A DNA stretch of 64,000 bases from Rhododendron vialii (lineage: Eukaryota > Streptophyta > Magnoliopsida > Ericales > Ericaceae), in the NCBI RefSeq assembly GCF_030253575.1, contig NC_080563.1:14775001-14839000 (forward strand), written 5' to 3'. The notes below the pieces were generated by a model. It worked only from the letters and a program-made list of their open reading frames with translations, had not been told where the DNA came from and made no database searches. Below, piece by piece: positions 16,240 through 29,000 of this stretch (the stretch's first letter is position 1; every line of letters starts with the position of its first letter). Both the position numbers and the translations under genes were made by a program.

Positions 16240-18660
16240 GTTTTGATCGACCCATTGCAGCAAATAGCACCAAAAAGCAGAAACCAGCAGATTACAACAA
16301 AATTTCAGCCCCAAACCAAGTAAAAGTAGTAAATTTCAGCCTCTAGAACCAAATAGAGAAAGAAATCACAGCCCACACACATCAACTGAACAAAAAAAAT
16401 CAGCCCAAAAACGAACTACAGTAGTAAGCACAACTCCCAAAACCACGGAAATCAGAGAACACAGCCCACGCTCAGACCACGCCAGAAAATTTCAGGAATG
16501 GGGCTAGGGTTTTCGATTATGTGCAAGGGTAGGAATATGGTGGTGCTGGCTGAAATTCCATGGGAAGAGACAAGAAACTTCAAAATCCGTAAGTGAAATA
16601 GAAGGCTTCGGATTACCTCGCGAGCAGGGGATTTCGGACCTAGAGAAGAGAGCCCAGTTGAGAACTCTTGATTTCGGCATTGAATCCCTGATTCGACCCC
16701 CAACAGCCATGATTGAAGCTTGAACTTGTGGTTTCCAGGCTAGAACGTGAAGATCCGAAGTGGGTTTGGCTGATTTTCGGAGGAAATTTGGGATTTTGGT
16801 TGAAAATCGAGAGGAATGTAAGAGAATGGGGCAGAGGGTTCTTGCTTGGTCGAGGGTTGGACGATTCTTGAAGGATTTGTTGTTGAATCTTAAAGATTGG
16901 TGGAGGGTTTATGGATTTTTGGAGTGGGTTTACAAGAAAAAGATGAAAGGTAGGCTGTTAGAATTTTCTGGGGCCATGGGTGTGAAGGAAAAAGGGTGGG
17001 TTTTGGTTGGGAATGTAGAGAGAGATGAGAAAATGGGGGAGGTTTTTTTTTTTTTTTTTACTATTATTTTTTTCTTTGGAGCCGTGGGTTTGAATGAAAA
17101 AGGTGGGTTTTGGATTTTTTTTTTCTTTTAAAAAGGGGCTGGGGACATGAGAGAGCTGGCCAGAATTTCTTCAAGAACTGCCCGAGGTGTACCGGTATTG
17201 GTCTTTCTCGGTACGGGTACACTTTGGGCAGAAACCAAAATTTTTTTTTCACTCCACTGTTTCGACTTCCGATCAATTCCAACGCATTTAGCACACCCCC
17301 AAACCACCTCACAACAATTTAGACACCATCCCACACAACCCTCCATACATCCGGCTTCCTAAGCTTGAGCAAAAATGGAGACTCAGACTACGGTTCAACG
17401 TACAATTTGGAACGAGGGAACACATTTGTGGTTTTATCACGCAAAAATTGCCTTGTATCATTTCCTACGTACGCCAATCAACTCCCATATGATGCATAAA
17501 AGATATCTAAACTACTCAAGTATGAACAAACAGATACTCCCTCCGTCCCAATTTAGTTGTCACTTTTTGGAGTTCGTGCCACTTTTCAATTGATTATATC
17601 TTGTAATTTATAATGTTTTAGGTGATTTTGAAAACATTGTATTATAGAACAAATCGAGATCTATCAAACAAGATCCATATTGGATATAAAATTCATTACC
17701 AATTTAAAGATATAACTAGTTTTTTAATCCAGTTAGAATAGAACTGGGACAAGTAAATTGGAACGGAGGGAGTATTATTTACGCAAGTGCGGAAAAAGAG
17801 ACAAACAAGCATGGGATGCTTCAAAACGAACTTCAACTCTAGGCGATGCATACCACTCGACACAACTTGGAGCTCAATTTGTTCAACAAAGTTCACATAT
17901 ATGCATGCACGTGGATTCAACACATGATCAAATTTGACGGGGTGCACGACTCTTGCCATTGTTTAGGGAAAATTGAGCATAATCTAAGTATCTAGCACTT
18001 GAAATCACTTAATTACAAGGGAAAAATTGCACAAAAAATTTTAAAATTTTCTATGCAGAACCGAGAAAATAAACTAAAAGCATAAACCATCCCCCCCAAC
18101 TTGAAATATGCAGTGTTCTCAATGCAAAAAGACGATAAAGAAGAGAGGGACAACAAAAATATACCGATGGGGTGGAATGTCAACCACCCAATACCTCGAC
18201 CAAATTGGAGGATTTTTTTTGTCATCGCCACCGTTCGTCAACGGAAATACTTCGAAGGGCACCACTCTACAAAAGAGTTAAGAACCAACTTCCAAAGAGG
18301 AGACAAATGACATGAGTACCGCCGGCTCGCGTTAGCCCGGCCCCCAAAAATTATTATTAACAAGTATTTAAACCACCGAATCATCACGTGACTATACGGA
18401 TACTACTTTTCTCCCCTTGTTTCACTTAAGGTGTCGTAAAGCAAGTTAGACAACATCTTAAGCGAAGCACGGGTGGCTATACCGGACCACAAAAAATTTG
18501 CCCTTACTAACCGGAGCTGGGTACACGAACCTTGTTTGAATAGCGGCGTGCGAAGCTATAACCCAAGTCAATGATGGGTACCCCCGAAGAGGCCGGGCCT
18601 TCCAAACAATTAAGTCCAGAAGTACGCAAAAGCTCCCCGTGAAAACATTTTTTTTTATAG
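16240..18660 (-). other. Non-coding part of the Athila-type element between integrase and the extra ORF
   Basis: No domain is recognised. The stretch holds poly-T runs near 17047 and 17118, a segment at about 17163-17225 that resembles part of the LTR, and the Stowaway MITE at 17537-17772. Confidence 0.45.
17537..17772. mobile_element. Stowaway-type MITE (Tc1/Mariner) inside the Athila-type element
   Basis: The 236-bp element has inverted ends CTCCCTCCGTCCCAATTTA and AATTGGAACGGAGGGAG, and TA on both flanks (17535-17536 and 17773-17774). The AT-rich interior has no ORF. These are the classic Stowaway features. Since it lies inside the nested retrotransposon, it is the third layer of insertion here. 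Confidence 0.88.
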
Positions 18661-18666
18661 AACCTT

Positions 18667-21600
18667 TCAAACCAACGGATCATCCGGATAAACCGGATCA
18701 ATTAACTCCTCCACCGTATCCTCCACCGTAAAATTTTCCAAAAACGGTTTTAAACGTTGACCATTCACTTTAAAAATATGACCATTTGCGGGATTCACAA
18801 CTTCAATGGCACCGTGTGGAAAAACTTTGTGCACAACATAGGGCCACTCCCAACGAGATTGCAATTTTCCGGGAAAAACATGGAGTTTGGAATTGTACAA
18901 TAACACTTTTTGCCCAACTTCAAAATTCTTTCTTTGGATATTCTTATCATGAAATTCTTTGACTTTTGACTTATAAATGTTGGTATAATCATACGCATCC
19001 CGCCGGATTTTCTCGAGTTCATTGAGTTGGAGTTTACGATGAGCGCCGGCATCGGGAAACCGAAAGTTTAAAGATTTTGTGGCCCAATATGCCTTATGTT
19101 CCAACTCAACGGGGAGGTGACACGCCTTACCGTAGACAAGCCGATAGGGTGAAGCGCCCAACACGGTCTTGTACGCGGTTCGGTATGCCCACAAGGCATC
19201 GGTCAAACGAAGTGACCAATCCTTCCGGTTCGGATTAACTGTTTTTTCCAAAATGTGCTTTACCTCACGATTGGCAATTTCGGCTTGACCGTTGGTTTGT
19301 GGATGGTAAGCAGTGGATACTTTGTGGGTAATGCCATATTTCTTCATGAGGGCCGCAAAAGGCCGATTGCAGAAGTGTGAGCCTTGATCGCTTATAATGG
19401 CCCGGGGTGTTCCGAACTGTGACAAAATATGCTCCTTGAGAAAATCAAGCACCACTTTGTGATCGTTGGTGTGCGTAGCTACGGCTTCAACCCATTTAGA
19501 CACATAGTCCACCGCCAAAAGGATATAGAGGAATCCGTAAGAATTTAGAAATGGGCCCATAAAATCAATTCCCCAACAATCAAACACTTCCACGACTAGG
19601 ATATTGGTGAGGGGCATCATGTTCCTCCGAGTCACCACACCTAGTTTTTGGCATTGCTCACAAGTCCGGCAAAATGCATAAGCATCCTTATGAAGAGTTG
19701 GCCAATAGAATCCACATTGGAGAATTTTGGCGGTGGTCTTTTTATGAGAGAAATGGCCACCACACGCCTCGGTATGACAAAAGTTTAGGATCCCTCGTTG
19801 GTCTTCGTCGGGCACACATCGCCGGATAATTTGATCCGAACAATATTTGAAAAGATAAGGATCATCAAAGAAAAATCTTTTCACCTCACTAAGAAAAAGC
19901 CTTTGATCTTGTGGGGTCCAATGATCCGGAATTCGCCCAATAACAAGATAATTAACAATGTCGGCAAACCAAGGGCAACTCGAAATAGCGAAGAGTTGTT
20001 CATCCGGAAATGTATCAACAATCGGGAGCTTTGAGGAAGAGTCCTCGAACTCAAGACGAGATAAGTGATCCGCCACCACATTCTCCACCCCTTTCTTATC
20101 CTTTATCGTGATGTTGAACTCTTGAAGCAATAAGATCCACCGAATTAGCCGTGCTTTCGCATCTTGCTTCGTAAAAAGGTACTTTAAAGCGGCATGATCG
20201 GTGTAGACAATAATAGGGGACCCCACCAAATATGACCAGAACTTGTCTAAGGCAAATACGACGGCAAGCAACTCTTTCTCCGTGGTGGAATAGTTCATTT
20301 GAGCTTCGTTGAGAGTCTTGCTCGCATAGTAGATAACATAGGGATTTTTGTCCTTTCTTTGCTCGAGAATCGCCCCAACCGTATAGTCACTAGCGTCGCA
20401 CATGAATTCAAAGGGCAAGTTCCAATCCGGTGTTTGCACAATGGGTGGAGAAGTGAGGCTTGACTTCAACTTCGTGAATGCTTCTTCACAAGCCGGTGTC
20501 CACTCGAATGGAGTATCCTTTGAAAGGAGGTGGCACAACGGCTGAGATATGGCACTGAAATCTTTGATAAAACGCCGGTAGAAGCCGGCATGCCCGAGAA
20601 AAGAGCGGATGTCCTTGACACATTTAGGGGTCGGGAGGGTGGCAATAAGATCAATCTTGGCCTTGTCGACTTCGATCCCCTTTGATGATACAATGTGGCC
20701 CAAAACGATACCATGAGTTACCATGAAATGGCATTTCTCCCAATTGAGCACCAAGTTTTTCTCCTCACACCTCGCCAAAACCTTCTCCAAATTTTCCAAG
20801 CAAGCGTCAAATGAATCGCCGAACACCGAGAAATCATCCATAAATACCTCAACGATCTTCTCAATCATATCGCTAAATATGCCCATCATACACCATGAGA
20901 AGGTTCCGGGCGCATTACACAAATCGAATGGCATGCGTCAATAAGCGAACGTCCCAAAAGGACAAGTGAACGTCCTCTTTTCTTGATCGGGCAAGGCGAC
21001 CTCAATTTGATTATATCCCGAGTATTCGTCCAAAAAGCAATAATAAGCATGTCCCGCAACCCGCTTCAAGATTTGATCAATGAAAGGAAGAGGGAAGTGG
21101 TCCTTCCGAGTGCTAGCGTTAAGCTTCCGATAATCGATACACACACGCCATCCGGTAGTGACTCGAGTAGGGACCAATTCATTGTTGGCGTTGGATACCA
21201 CCGTGACACCGGATTTCTTGGGGACGACTTGGATAGGACTAACCCATTTACTGTCAGCGATCGGATAAATAATTCCCACATCTAAGAGTTTCAAAACCTC
21301 CGCCTTCACCACGTCTTTCATTATGGGATTCAATCGGTGCTGTGGTTGGCGAAAGGGTTTGACATCGTCTTCGAGGGCAATGTGGTGGGAACAAATTGAA
21401 GCATCGATCCCCTTAATGTCCGCGATAGACCAACCAATAGCTTTGGTATGTCGTTTTAGAATTTCAAGGAGTTGGGATTCTTGCGAGCAAGTGAGAGATG
21501 AGGAGATCACCATCGGGTAGGTTTCATGTTCGCCTAAAAAGGCATATTTCAATGTTTCCGGGAGGACCTTCAACTCGAGTTTTGGTGGTTGAATGCTCGA

Positions 21601-24284
21601 GGGAATGGTCTTGCACTCAAGAGGAGGCAACTCTTTAAATTTCGGAGACCATACGTCCGTCCCACAAACATCTTCCATGTCAAGCAAAGAACATAAATAC
21701 TCCCCTCTGGTGAGTCAAGAAAATTTTCTTCTTCGGCGGTAAGACACACCTCCAACGGATCCTTGTACAAGAAAGTGTCCACATGCTCTTGGACCAAAGA
21801 ATCAATAAGATTGACTTCATGGATGCACTCATCGTCCCCCATTTGGCTCCCGATATTGAAAACGTTCACCTCCATCTTCATGTTGCCAAAAGTAAGGTTG
21901 AGCAAACCACTTCGGCAATGAATAACGGCATCGACTATGGCTAGGAATGGACGCCCAAGAATGACCGGAGTTGACGTTGATGCTTGGGAGGTAGGTACAG
22001 GGCAAGTATCCAATACGACGAAATCCACGGGATAGATAAAATTGTCTACTTGCACAAGTACATCCTCCACCATCCCTCGTGGAACTCGGATGCTTCTATC
22101 GGCCAATTGAAGTGTCACCGGTGTAGGTCTCATCTCCCCCAATCCAAGTTGTTCATAAACAGAATACGGAAGCAAGTTCACACTAGCCCCCAAATCAAGG
22201 AAGGCTTTTTCAATCTTTTTGTCGCCAATGGTGATGGAAATGGTTGGACAACCCGGATCTTTATACTTGGGAACCACGTTGGTTTGAATAATAGAGCTCA
22301 CTTGTTCCGTCAAGAAAACTTTCTTTTGAACATTCAACTTACGTTTTTGAGTGCACAAGTCTTTGAGAAACTTGGCATACGTGGGAATTTGCTTGACGGC
22401 ATCCACCAACGGGATATTGATTCTCACTTGCTTGAAAAGCTCATAGATCTCGGAGTTGGTATTGGCATGGGCCGAAGCTTTCAAACGTTGGGGAAAAGGA
22501 GCTGAAATTTGAGGAACGGTAGCCGTCGGCTCTTCCACTTGTGACTTGCCCGGATGCTCACCAATGGGAGAAGGCTCCGAGGTTGGTGAGTCAATAGGAG
22601 GATTCGGAGCTTGCAATACAATTGGTGTTACCGGAGGCTTGATGGGCTTGGAAGGAATGGCCTTGTCAATCTCCTTGCCACTCCGCAAAATTGTAATAGA
22701 CTTGGCTTGCTCGGGACTAAGCACCGAAGAGCTCGCCATATAGTTGGTTCCTTGCGGATTCGCTTGGGGTTGAGTCGGAAGTTTCCCCTTTTCTTGTTGG
22801 AGCATCCCCACCGTATTGGTCAACTTTGCCATTTGATTCTTGATTTTCCCGAGCGTTTGAGTGGTTTGCTCGTTAAGGGACGTTTGACTTTGCATGAAAG
22901 ATGACATAATATCCTCCATTGATCGCTTTTGAGGTTGAAATTGATTTGGCCCTTGAGGAGGTCCGGGAGGTGCAAACCCCGGAGGTTGTTGATGTTGAGA
23001 GAACCTTGGTGCTCCTTGAGATTGAGGAGGCCAGAAAGCTTGATGTTGTTGAGGCGGTGGAACTTGTGGCGGTCCGGGAGGTTGAGAATCGCTCCACCGG
23101 AAATTAGGATGCATCTTCCACCCCGGATTGAAAGTTTGAGAATAAGGGTCAAACCGTTGATTAACGGCATTGACCTCCGCTTGCCCGGTTCCTTGAAGAA
23201 TATCCTTAACGGCAGGGAGCATTTGGCAATCTCCCGTAGCATGACCTGCAATTTCACACAACACACAAAATTCCTCCGCCTTGGCCACAGAGGCCACTCC
23301 AGCAACTTTGTTGAGTTGTAAAGTTTCAATTTGGCGGGAAAGCTGGGCGACCTTATGAGCTAACTCATTTTGCTCATTCAATTGAAATTTATCGGAATTG
23401 CTCGGAACCGGATTAACTACGTTATTTTCAGAAGGGTCCGAGCAATCCCAGTTTTGAGTTTTTTCAGCTAATTCCTCAAAATAGTCCCACGCCGCATCAA
23501 GGGTTTTGGCCATAACTCCACCCACACACATGCTATCCATAAGAAGTCGGGTGCTTGGAAAGCATCCCTTTAACAAATACTCGACTCTTTGAAAAACCGG
23601 TAAGCCATGATGTGGGATGGAGTTAAGCAAATCCTTGTACCTCTCCCAATATTGATAAAAAGATTCCCCCTCTCTTTGTTTGAAAGTTTGAATTTGATTC
23701 ATGAGTTCCTTTGTGAGATGTGGAGGAAAAAATTTCATGTAGAAAGCCTTTGATAAATCCGCCCAATTTGCCAAGGATTGGGGCCTCATGTTATTCAACC
23801 AAATCTTGGCTTTGTCTTTCACGGAAAATGGGAAGAGTTTTAACTTTGCAGATTCAAGTTGCGCCGGCGTGGACACTATTGTGGAAACCAATTCCTCGAA
23901 TGCCCGCATATGAGTGTACGGGCATTCTTTATCTTTGCCATAAAAAGATGGCATCATGTTTATGTACTGCATTTTAACGGTGAAAGTATTCGCCTCGGTT
24001 GCGGCCGGAAGGACTATAGTGGGCTGCGGAGTAGTACGGGCCGGATTCAAATAGTCGCTCATAGTCCTTTCGGGCACAATCGGCGGCATCTCGCCTTCAC
24101 CGTTTCCGGCCATTCTTTCTCGAGGAGGGGTTCTTACAGAAAAAGGAGTTCTTTGGGGTGGTGGCGTCCTTGCTCGAACCCGACGAGGAGTTTTGGGTCG
24201 ATGAGGAGAAAAGGATCTATGAAGCCTTTTAGAATTTGGATAAAGCAAATAGACAAGAGGGGCTATGCTGCCACCTCCTAACAA
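18667..24284 (-). other. gag-pol region of the nested Athila-type element
   Basis: Reading from right to left, the gag part carries the Athila-type core (segments such as LKLFPFSVKDKAKIWLNN and HHGLPVFQRVEYLLKGCFP) followed by a proline/glutamine-rich tail. A retropepsin-like part has LGASVNLLPYSVYEQLGLG. Reverse transcriptase has WRVCIDYRKLNA and an FMDDF catalytic box. RNase H has [12 protein letters not shown] and [10 protein letters not shown]. Integrase has an HHCC zinc finger and a D-D-E core ([26 protein letters not shown]). No chromodomain is seen, as expected for Athila. The coding region is broken at a few points and is treated as a fossil. Confidence 0.88.
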
Positions 24285-24494
24285 CAGCTACGAGGGGCTA
24301 TGCCGCCGCCTCGATAAGAAAAGACAATAAAAGAAAAGGTGATTTATACTTACTCTAGCTTCGTTAAACCTCACGTTTGAGATACTCAAGTTAGAGGTAT
24401 CCGCTAGATTAAGTATAAATCACGCAAAGTTAAAATTAACGAGATACTTACAATGGATTGGCGAACCTCCAAAATAAGCTATAAAAGAAAGTGC

Positions 24495-24512
24495 TCCCCG
24501 GCAACGGCGCCA
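24495..24512 (-). promoter_or_regulatory. Primer-binding site (tRNA-Asp type) of the Athila-type element
   Basis: On the minus strand, TGGCGCCGTTGCCGGGGA lies four bases after the LTR end. This string is the tRNA-Asp primer site used by Athila-group elements. It fixes the 5' LTR end at 24517 and the element's direction. Confidence 0.85.
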
Positions 24513-24516
24513 AAAA

Positions 24517-26047
24517 TGCTTGCTCGACCAAAGTGCGTCGTAATAAAGAGCGCCCCAAGCGTAGGGCTAGGTCAGTTATAGCATAATAAACTCGGAAGTC
24601 CGAGGTTGAATCCACAGGGAGCCAATAGAGCTAGGCCGGAAGGTTTGATTACGAAGGATTTTTAGCGTTAGGACCGCCAACCTTTAGATTTGGCGTTGAG
24701 ACGGCCAACTTTTGAGTGGTGGAATTCTCTCTACCTCCTAACGTAATTGAAAACGAAGATTGACTAGAAATTAAAAGCGGCAAGGTCTAGGGGTTCATTC
24801 CGCCCATAACTTAGGCCATTCAATGCTTCTCTTCGATAACTCAAATGAGAGTCATTGTCATTTGATCCCACTCGGAAGATTTAACCATGAAAATTAAGTT
24901 TAACTCATACAACGGGGTTTGGAAATGGATGAAAACTCGTTTAGGCATTTTATCGAACACAAATAGAGCCATGGTTCTAAGCATTGGGTGTGCCAAAAGA
25001 CTTGTCTACACCCAATCAAAGAAGTTAACATCTCTAGGTTTAGACCAAAGATTAGAGTTTAACAAGTTCTTTGAGGCATTTTTGCAAACACTTAGAGTGA
25101 CATAGCTCCAAGCATTATATGTAGCAAGAGATCAAGTCCTTGCCTACACATAATCAAAGAGGTTAACAACCCTAGGTTTTGTTACATAAAAATGAATTTA
25201 ATCCATTCACAAACCACATTAAGCACAAGAAATGAGAGAAGCCATTAAACTACTTAAATCTTGGGGTAGAAATTACCCCATGACCAAGCTTTGAACACTA
25301 CTCACCCTTAGTGGGTGTAAACATGAAGGGAAATGAGGAGAGATACGAAAACATTCACAAAAACAAAAATAAAAACTAGATTAAGAAAGATCTTGAGTTA
25401 ACTTACAACTTTAATGAAGAACACAAGCCTCCAAACCCTAGAAATCAACCTCCTTTGAAGAGAGAGTGAGAGCTAAGGAGAGGAGGGAGGTAGAGAGAGA
25501 AGTGAAATTGAAGGATAACCTACTAAAATGAGGTTAGAAAGTACTTATAGGCCCTCAAAGTTGGGTTACAAAGGTCCAAAATACCCCCAAGTCAAAGTGT
25601 AGTCGGGTACAAAAACGCAGATTTTTCCCAGGTTGTACCGGTACCATGAAACCACGGTACCGGTACAGGTCTTGTTTCTCAGCATTTTGGACCAAATCTG
25701 TCCGAGGTGTACAGGTACCACAGATTCGCGGTACCGGTACATCGCTGGCAGAAAACTTCCGAATTGTTTTCTTCCTCTAACGACCCCTTTGACATCCCGA
25801 ACACTCTTCGACACTTCTTTAAAAGCTCCTTGGGACTTGGTGGCGGGGTGCCACATGGTCTTGGTTCTTTGGATGATCCCAGGTTGTTTTCCTTGGCATT
25901 CAAAATGCCTTGTTTTTCACTTTTAACCTGAATGAGCCAAAAACACCAACTCCGTGCAATATCATTTAATTAAAGTAAGTTATGCACGAAAGAGGGACAA
26001 AATTGGTATCGATAAGCCCATTTATATACACTATCGAGGGCTTATCA
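24517..26047 (-). repeat. 5' LTR of the nested Athila-type element
   Basis: A 1531-bp LTR with TG...CA ends on the minus strand, bounded by the primer-binding site on the left and outer-element RNase H sequence on the right. Its right 429 bp match 13893-14321. It contains paired GGTACCGGTAC palindromes near 25634-25742. Confidence 0.85.
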
Positions 26048-29000
26048 CTTGGACCGAGGGAAATCGCCATCACTGGTTGGCACGACTGCTCGAAGCTCGG
26101 TGTTGCGACTTCGTCAAAGACAATAGTGCGACTGCCCGAGGTCCGATAAACCGAAGCAAGACCTGCCAGGGCATCAGCATGCGCATTGTGCTCCCGAGCG
26201 ATCCATTCTACTTCTACTCGGCCAAATCTTCGGAACAAACCCAATACGTGGCTGACGTAAGCATTCATACGCTGATCTTTGGCTTGATAATTATCGTTTA
26301 AGTGACCCACAATAAGCTGAGAGTCACAGAAGATGTGAACCGAATCTGCATCAAGCAGAAGAGCAAGTTGGAGGCCTGTAATCAGAACTTCATATTCTGC
26401 TTCGTTGTTTGTCGCCGGGTACCCAATCGAAACCGCGCTTTCATGTACAGTCCCGCTCGGAGACACAAGGACGATGCCCGCACCAGCCTCGTGAACATTA
26501 GAGGCTCCATCGACGGTCATTCGCCAGGCGTCGCCAGAAAAGAGCCTCCATTGCCGCTTCGGTTTCTTTCGTCCCAGGGTGTACCGAGCGCGGAGGGGCT
26601 CCGCGGGATGGCTACAAGGTTCTTCCAGAACTTCTTCGTCCTGAATCCGAGCTTCTTCCGCAGCGGTGGCCAAGGCATCGGCTTCGTCTTGCAGTCCAGG
26701 AGTGAACTCGGCAAAGAAGTCGACCAAGGCCTGACCTTTGATGGCGGTCCGAGGTTCAAACTGGATGTCAAAATTGGCCAAGTCTTTAGAGAATTTCAGG
26801 ATCCGGCTTGACGTGTCTGTCTTCCGAAGTACAGCTTTGAGAGGAAACTCAATGAGGACCACAATCCTATAGGATTAAAAGTAAGGCAAGAGGCTCGTTT
26901 TAGCTGAAACGAGGGCCAATGCCAATTTCTCCATGGGCAGATACCTCATCTGAAAGTCCGTCATCGTTTTGCTTGAGTAGAAGATTGGTTGATGCTCCAT
27001 CCCCTCTTTCCGAACAAGCTCTGCGCTGGTAGCATGATCCGAAACAGCAAGGTAAAGATATAAATCTTCGTCGGGAAAGGGCTTGACGAGCAAAGGAGCA
27101 TGGGACAAGTATTGCTTTAAGGATTGCAAAGCCTGCTCACACTCTTCGGTCCATACAAATCTGCGTCAACTAGTAGTGATTGCTCGAAAAAACGGACGAC
27201 AAAGATCGCCCGAACGTCGAATGAAACGGTTCAGGGCAGCCACCATTCCTGTAAGTCGTTGTACCTCTTTTATAGTAGTCGGGGCTCGGAGATTTTGCAC
27301 GGCGAAGATCTGTGTGGGATCAGCTTCGATTCCCTGGCGGCTTACTATATAACCAAGGAACTTCCCTGAGCTTACGCCAAACGCACACTTCTCAGCATTG
27401 AGGCGCAACTTCCGTCGTTTCAAAACAGCAAAGACCTCTCCCAGATCCTGAAGGTGGTCCCGAGCGAATATGCTTTTGCAGACCAAATCATCGATATAAG
27501 CTTCAAATATTTGGCCGAGCATACCAGGAAACATCTTTGTGATGGAGCGTTGGAAGGTTGCACCAGCATTCTTCAGACCGAACGGTACGACCTTGTAGCA
27601 GTAAGTTCCCCGAGGAGAAATAAAGGCCGTCTTCTCCTGATCTTCCGGAGCCAAAGCGATTTGATGATAGCCCCGATATGCATCCATAAAGCTTACCTGC
27701 TCGTATCCCGCTGTTGCGTCCACCATCTGTTCAATCCGTGGGAGGGGAAACCGATCCATAGGACAAGCGTCATTGAGGTTTGTATAATCAACACAAACCC
27801 GTAGCTTCCCATTCTTCTTCGGCACAACCACTGGATTTGCAAGCCAGGTGGGATATAAAACTTTTCGAATGGCGCCAGCCTTTAACAGTTGTTCCACCTC
27901 TGTCATCACGGCTTCGATGTGTGCGGCGGACGAGCGTCGGACTTTCTGCACCACCGGCCGTTTACTTGGATCGACATTCAATGCATGCTTGGCGAAAGTG
28001 GGATCCACACTCGGCATTTCTTGCGGAGTCCAAGCAAATACTTCTATGTTTTGCATCAGGAAGTCAAACATCTCTTTGCGTTCGGCTACGCTCAAAGAAC
28101 TCCCAATTAAAAAATATTTTCCTTCTCCATCGGGAATTGAAAATCGTATTATCTCCTCGGTAGGCCTTTGATCGGCCGGCACACCAACATCTTCGATTGC
28201 TGTGACAGGAGTGGCTGCCACGCATTATTCTTCCATAAAGCTCTGCTTGTTTGTTACAGTGCTGATGTAGCATTTCTTTGACTGGATCTGATCCCCTCGG
28301 AGGCTTTCCTGGCAACCATTCCAGCCAACAAATTTTACCACCTGGTGAAAGGTAGAAGCGACTGCTTTCATCTCGTGCAGCCAAATTCGGCCGAGTATTA
28401 TGTTGTATGGGCTAGGAGAAGCGACCACCACAAACTTGATCTCAAGAACCCGTGATCCAGCCCTCACAGGGAGAGTGATCAAGCTGAGTGGCCAGACTGG
28501 GGCTCCAGTAAAACTGACGAGAGGAGTGGATGCTGTCCAAAGTTGAGCGGGAGATAATCCGAGGCTCTTAAATGTTGAATAAAACATTATGTCCACCGAG
28601 CTTCCGTGATCTATCAATACCCGCTGAACGGTTGACTTATCAATAGTAACAGTAACAACGAGGGCGTCCGTATGAGGGAGTTGCACACCTTTTAAGTCTT
28701 CAGACGAAAAAGTAATAGGGTTGCCGAGGCTCGGATCTTCCCATTGCTGCTTTCTCGAAATGTCATTACAAACGGGCAAAGAGGTGATGGCTCTGTCAAT
28801 CTCTGGCTCGGCTGCCCTGTCTTCGGAAACCAGTCCCTGTATAACGCTTACGAGATTGCCGATGAGCAGTGGAGGTGGAAGGAGTGGATTTCGCCGAACG
28901 TCAATCCACTGATTTAGATGCCCAGCGGCTACAAGCTCTTCTAGATACCGTTTGAAAGGTTGGCATTGTGTAGTGTAGTGGCCGCGCTCCTTGTGATATG

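Larger units (their letters stand above)
13893..26047 (-). mobile_element. Ty3/Gypsy LTR retrotransposon, Athila-type (nested inside the Tat element)
   Basis: A minus-strand element inserted in the outer Tat element. The 5' LTR (24517-26047, 1531 bp) starts TGATAAGCCCTCGATAG on the minus strand and is followed, after four bases, by a primer-binding site complementary to tRNA-Asp. gag, protease, reverse transcriptase, RNase H, integrase and a further ORF follow, then a polypurine tract and a partial 3' LTR (13893-14321). Over the 429 bp shared, the LTR copies differ at about 8-9 positions (2%), so this insertion is younger than its host, about one million years or less to 1.5. It is near-complete but broken, with a few breaks. 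A Stowaway MITE sits inside it. Confidence 0.9.

Noticed and set aside
22820-23329. Long ORFs opposite or offset to the Athila-type gag region
   Set aside because: Shadow frames of the proline/glutamine-rich gag tail; low-complexity composition explains the open frames.
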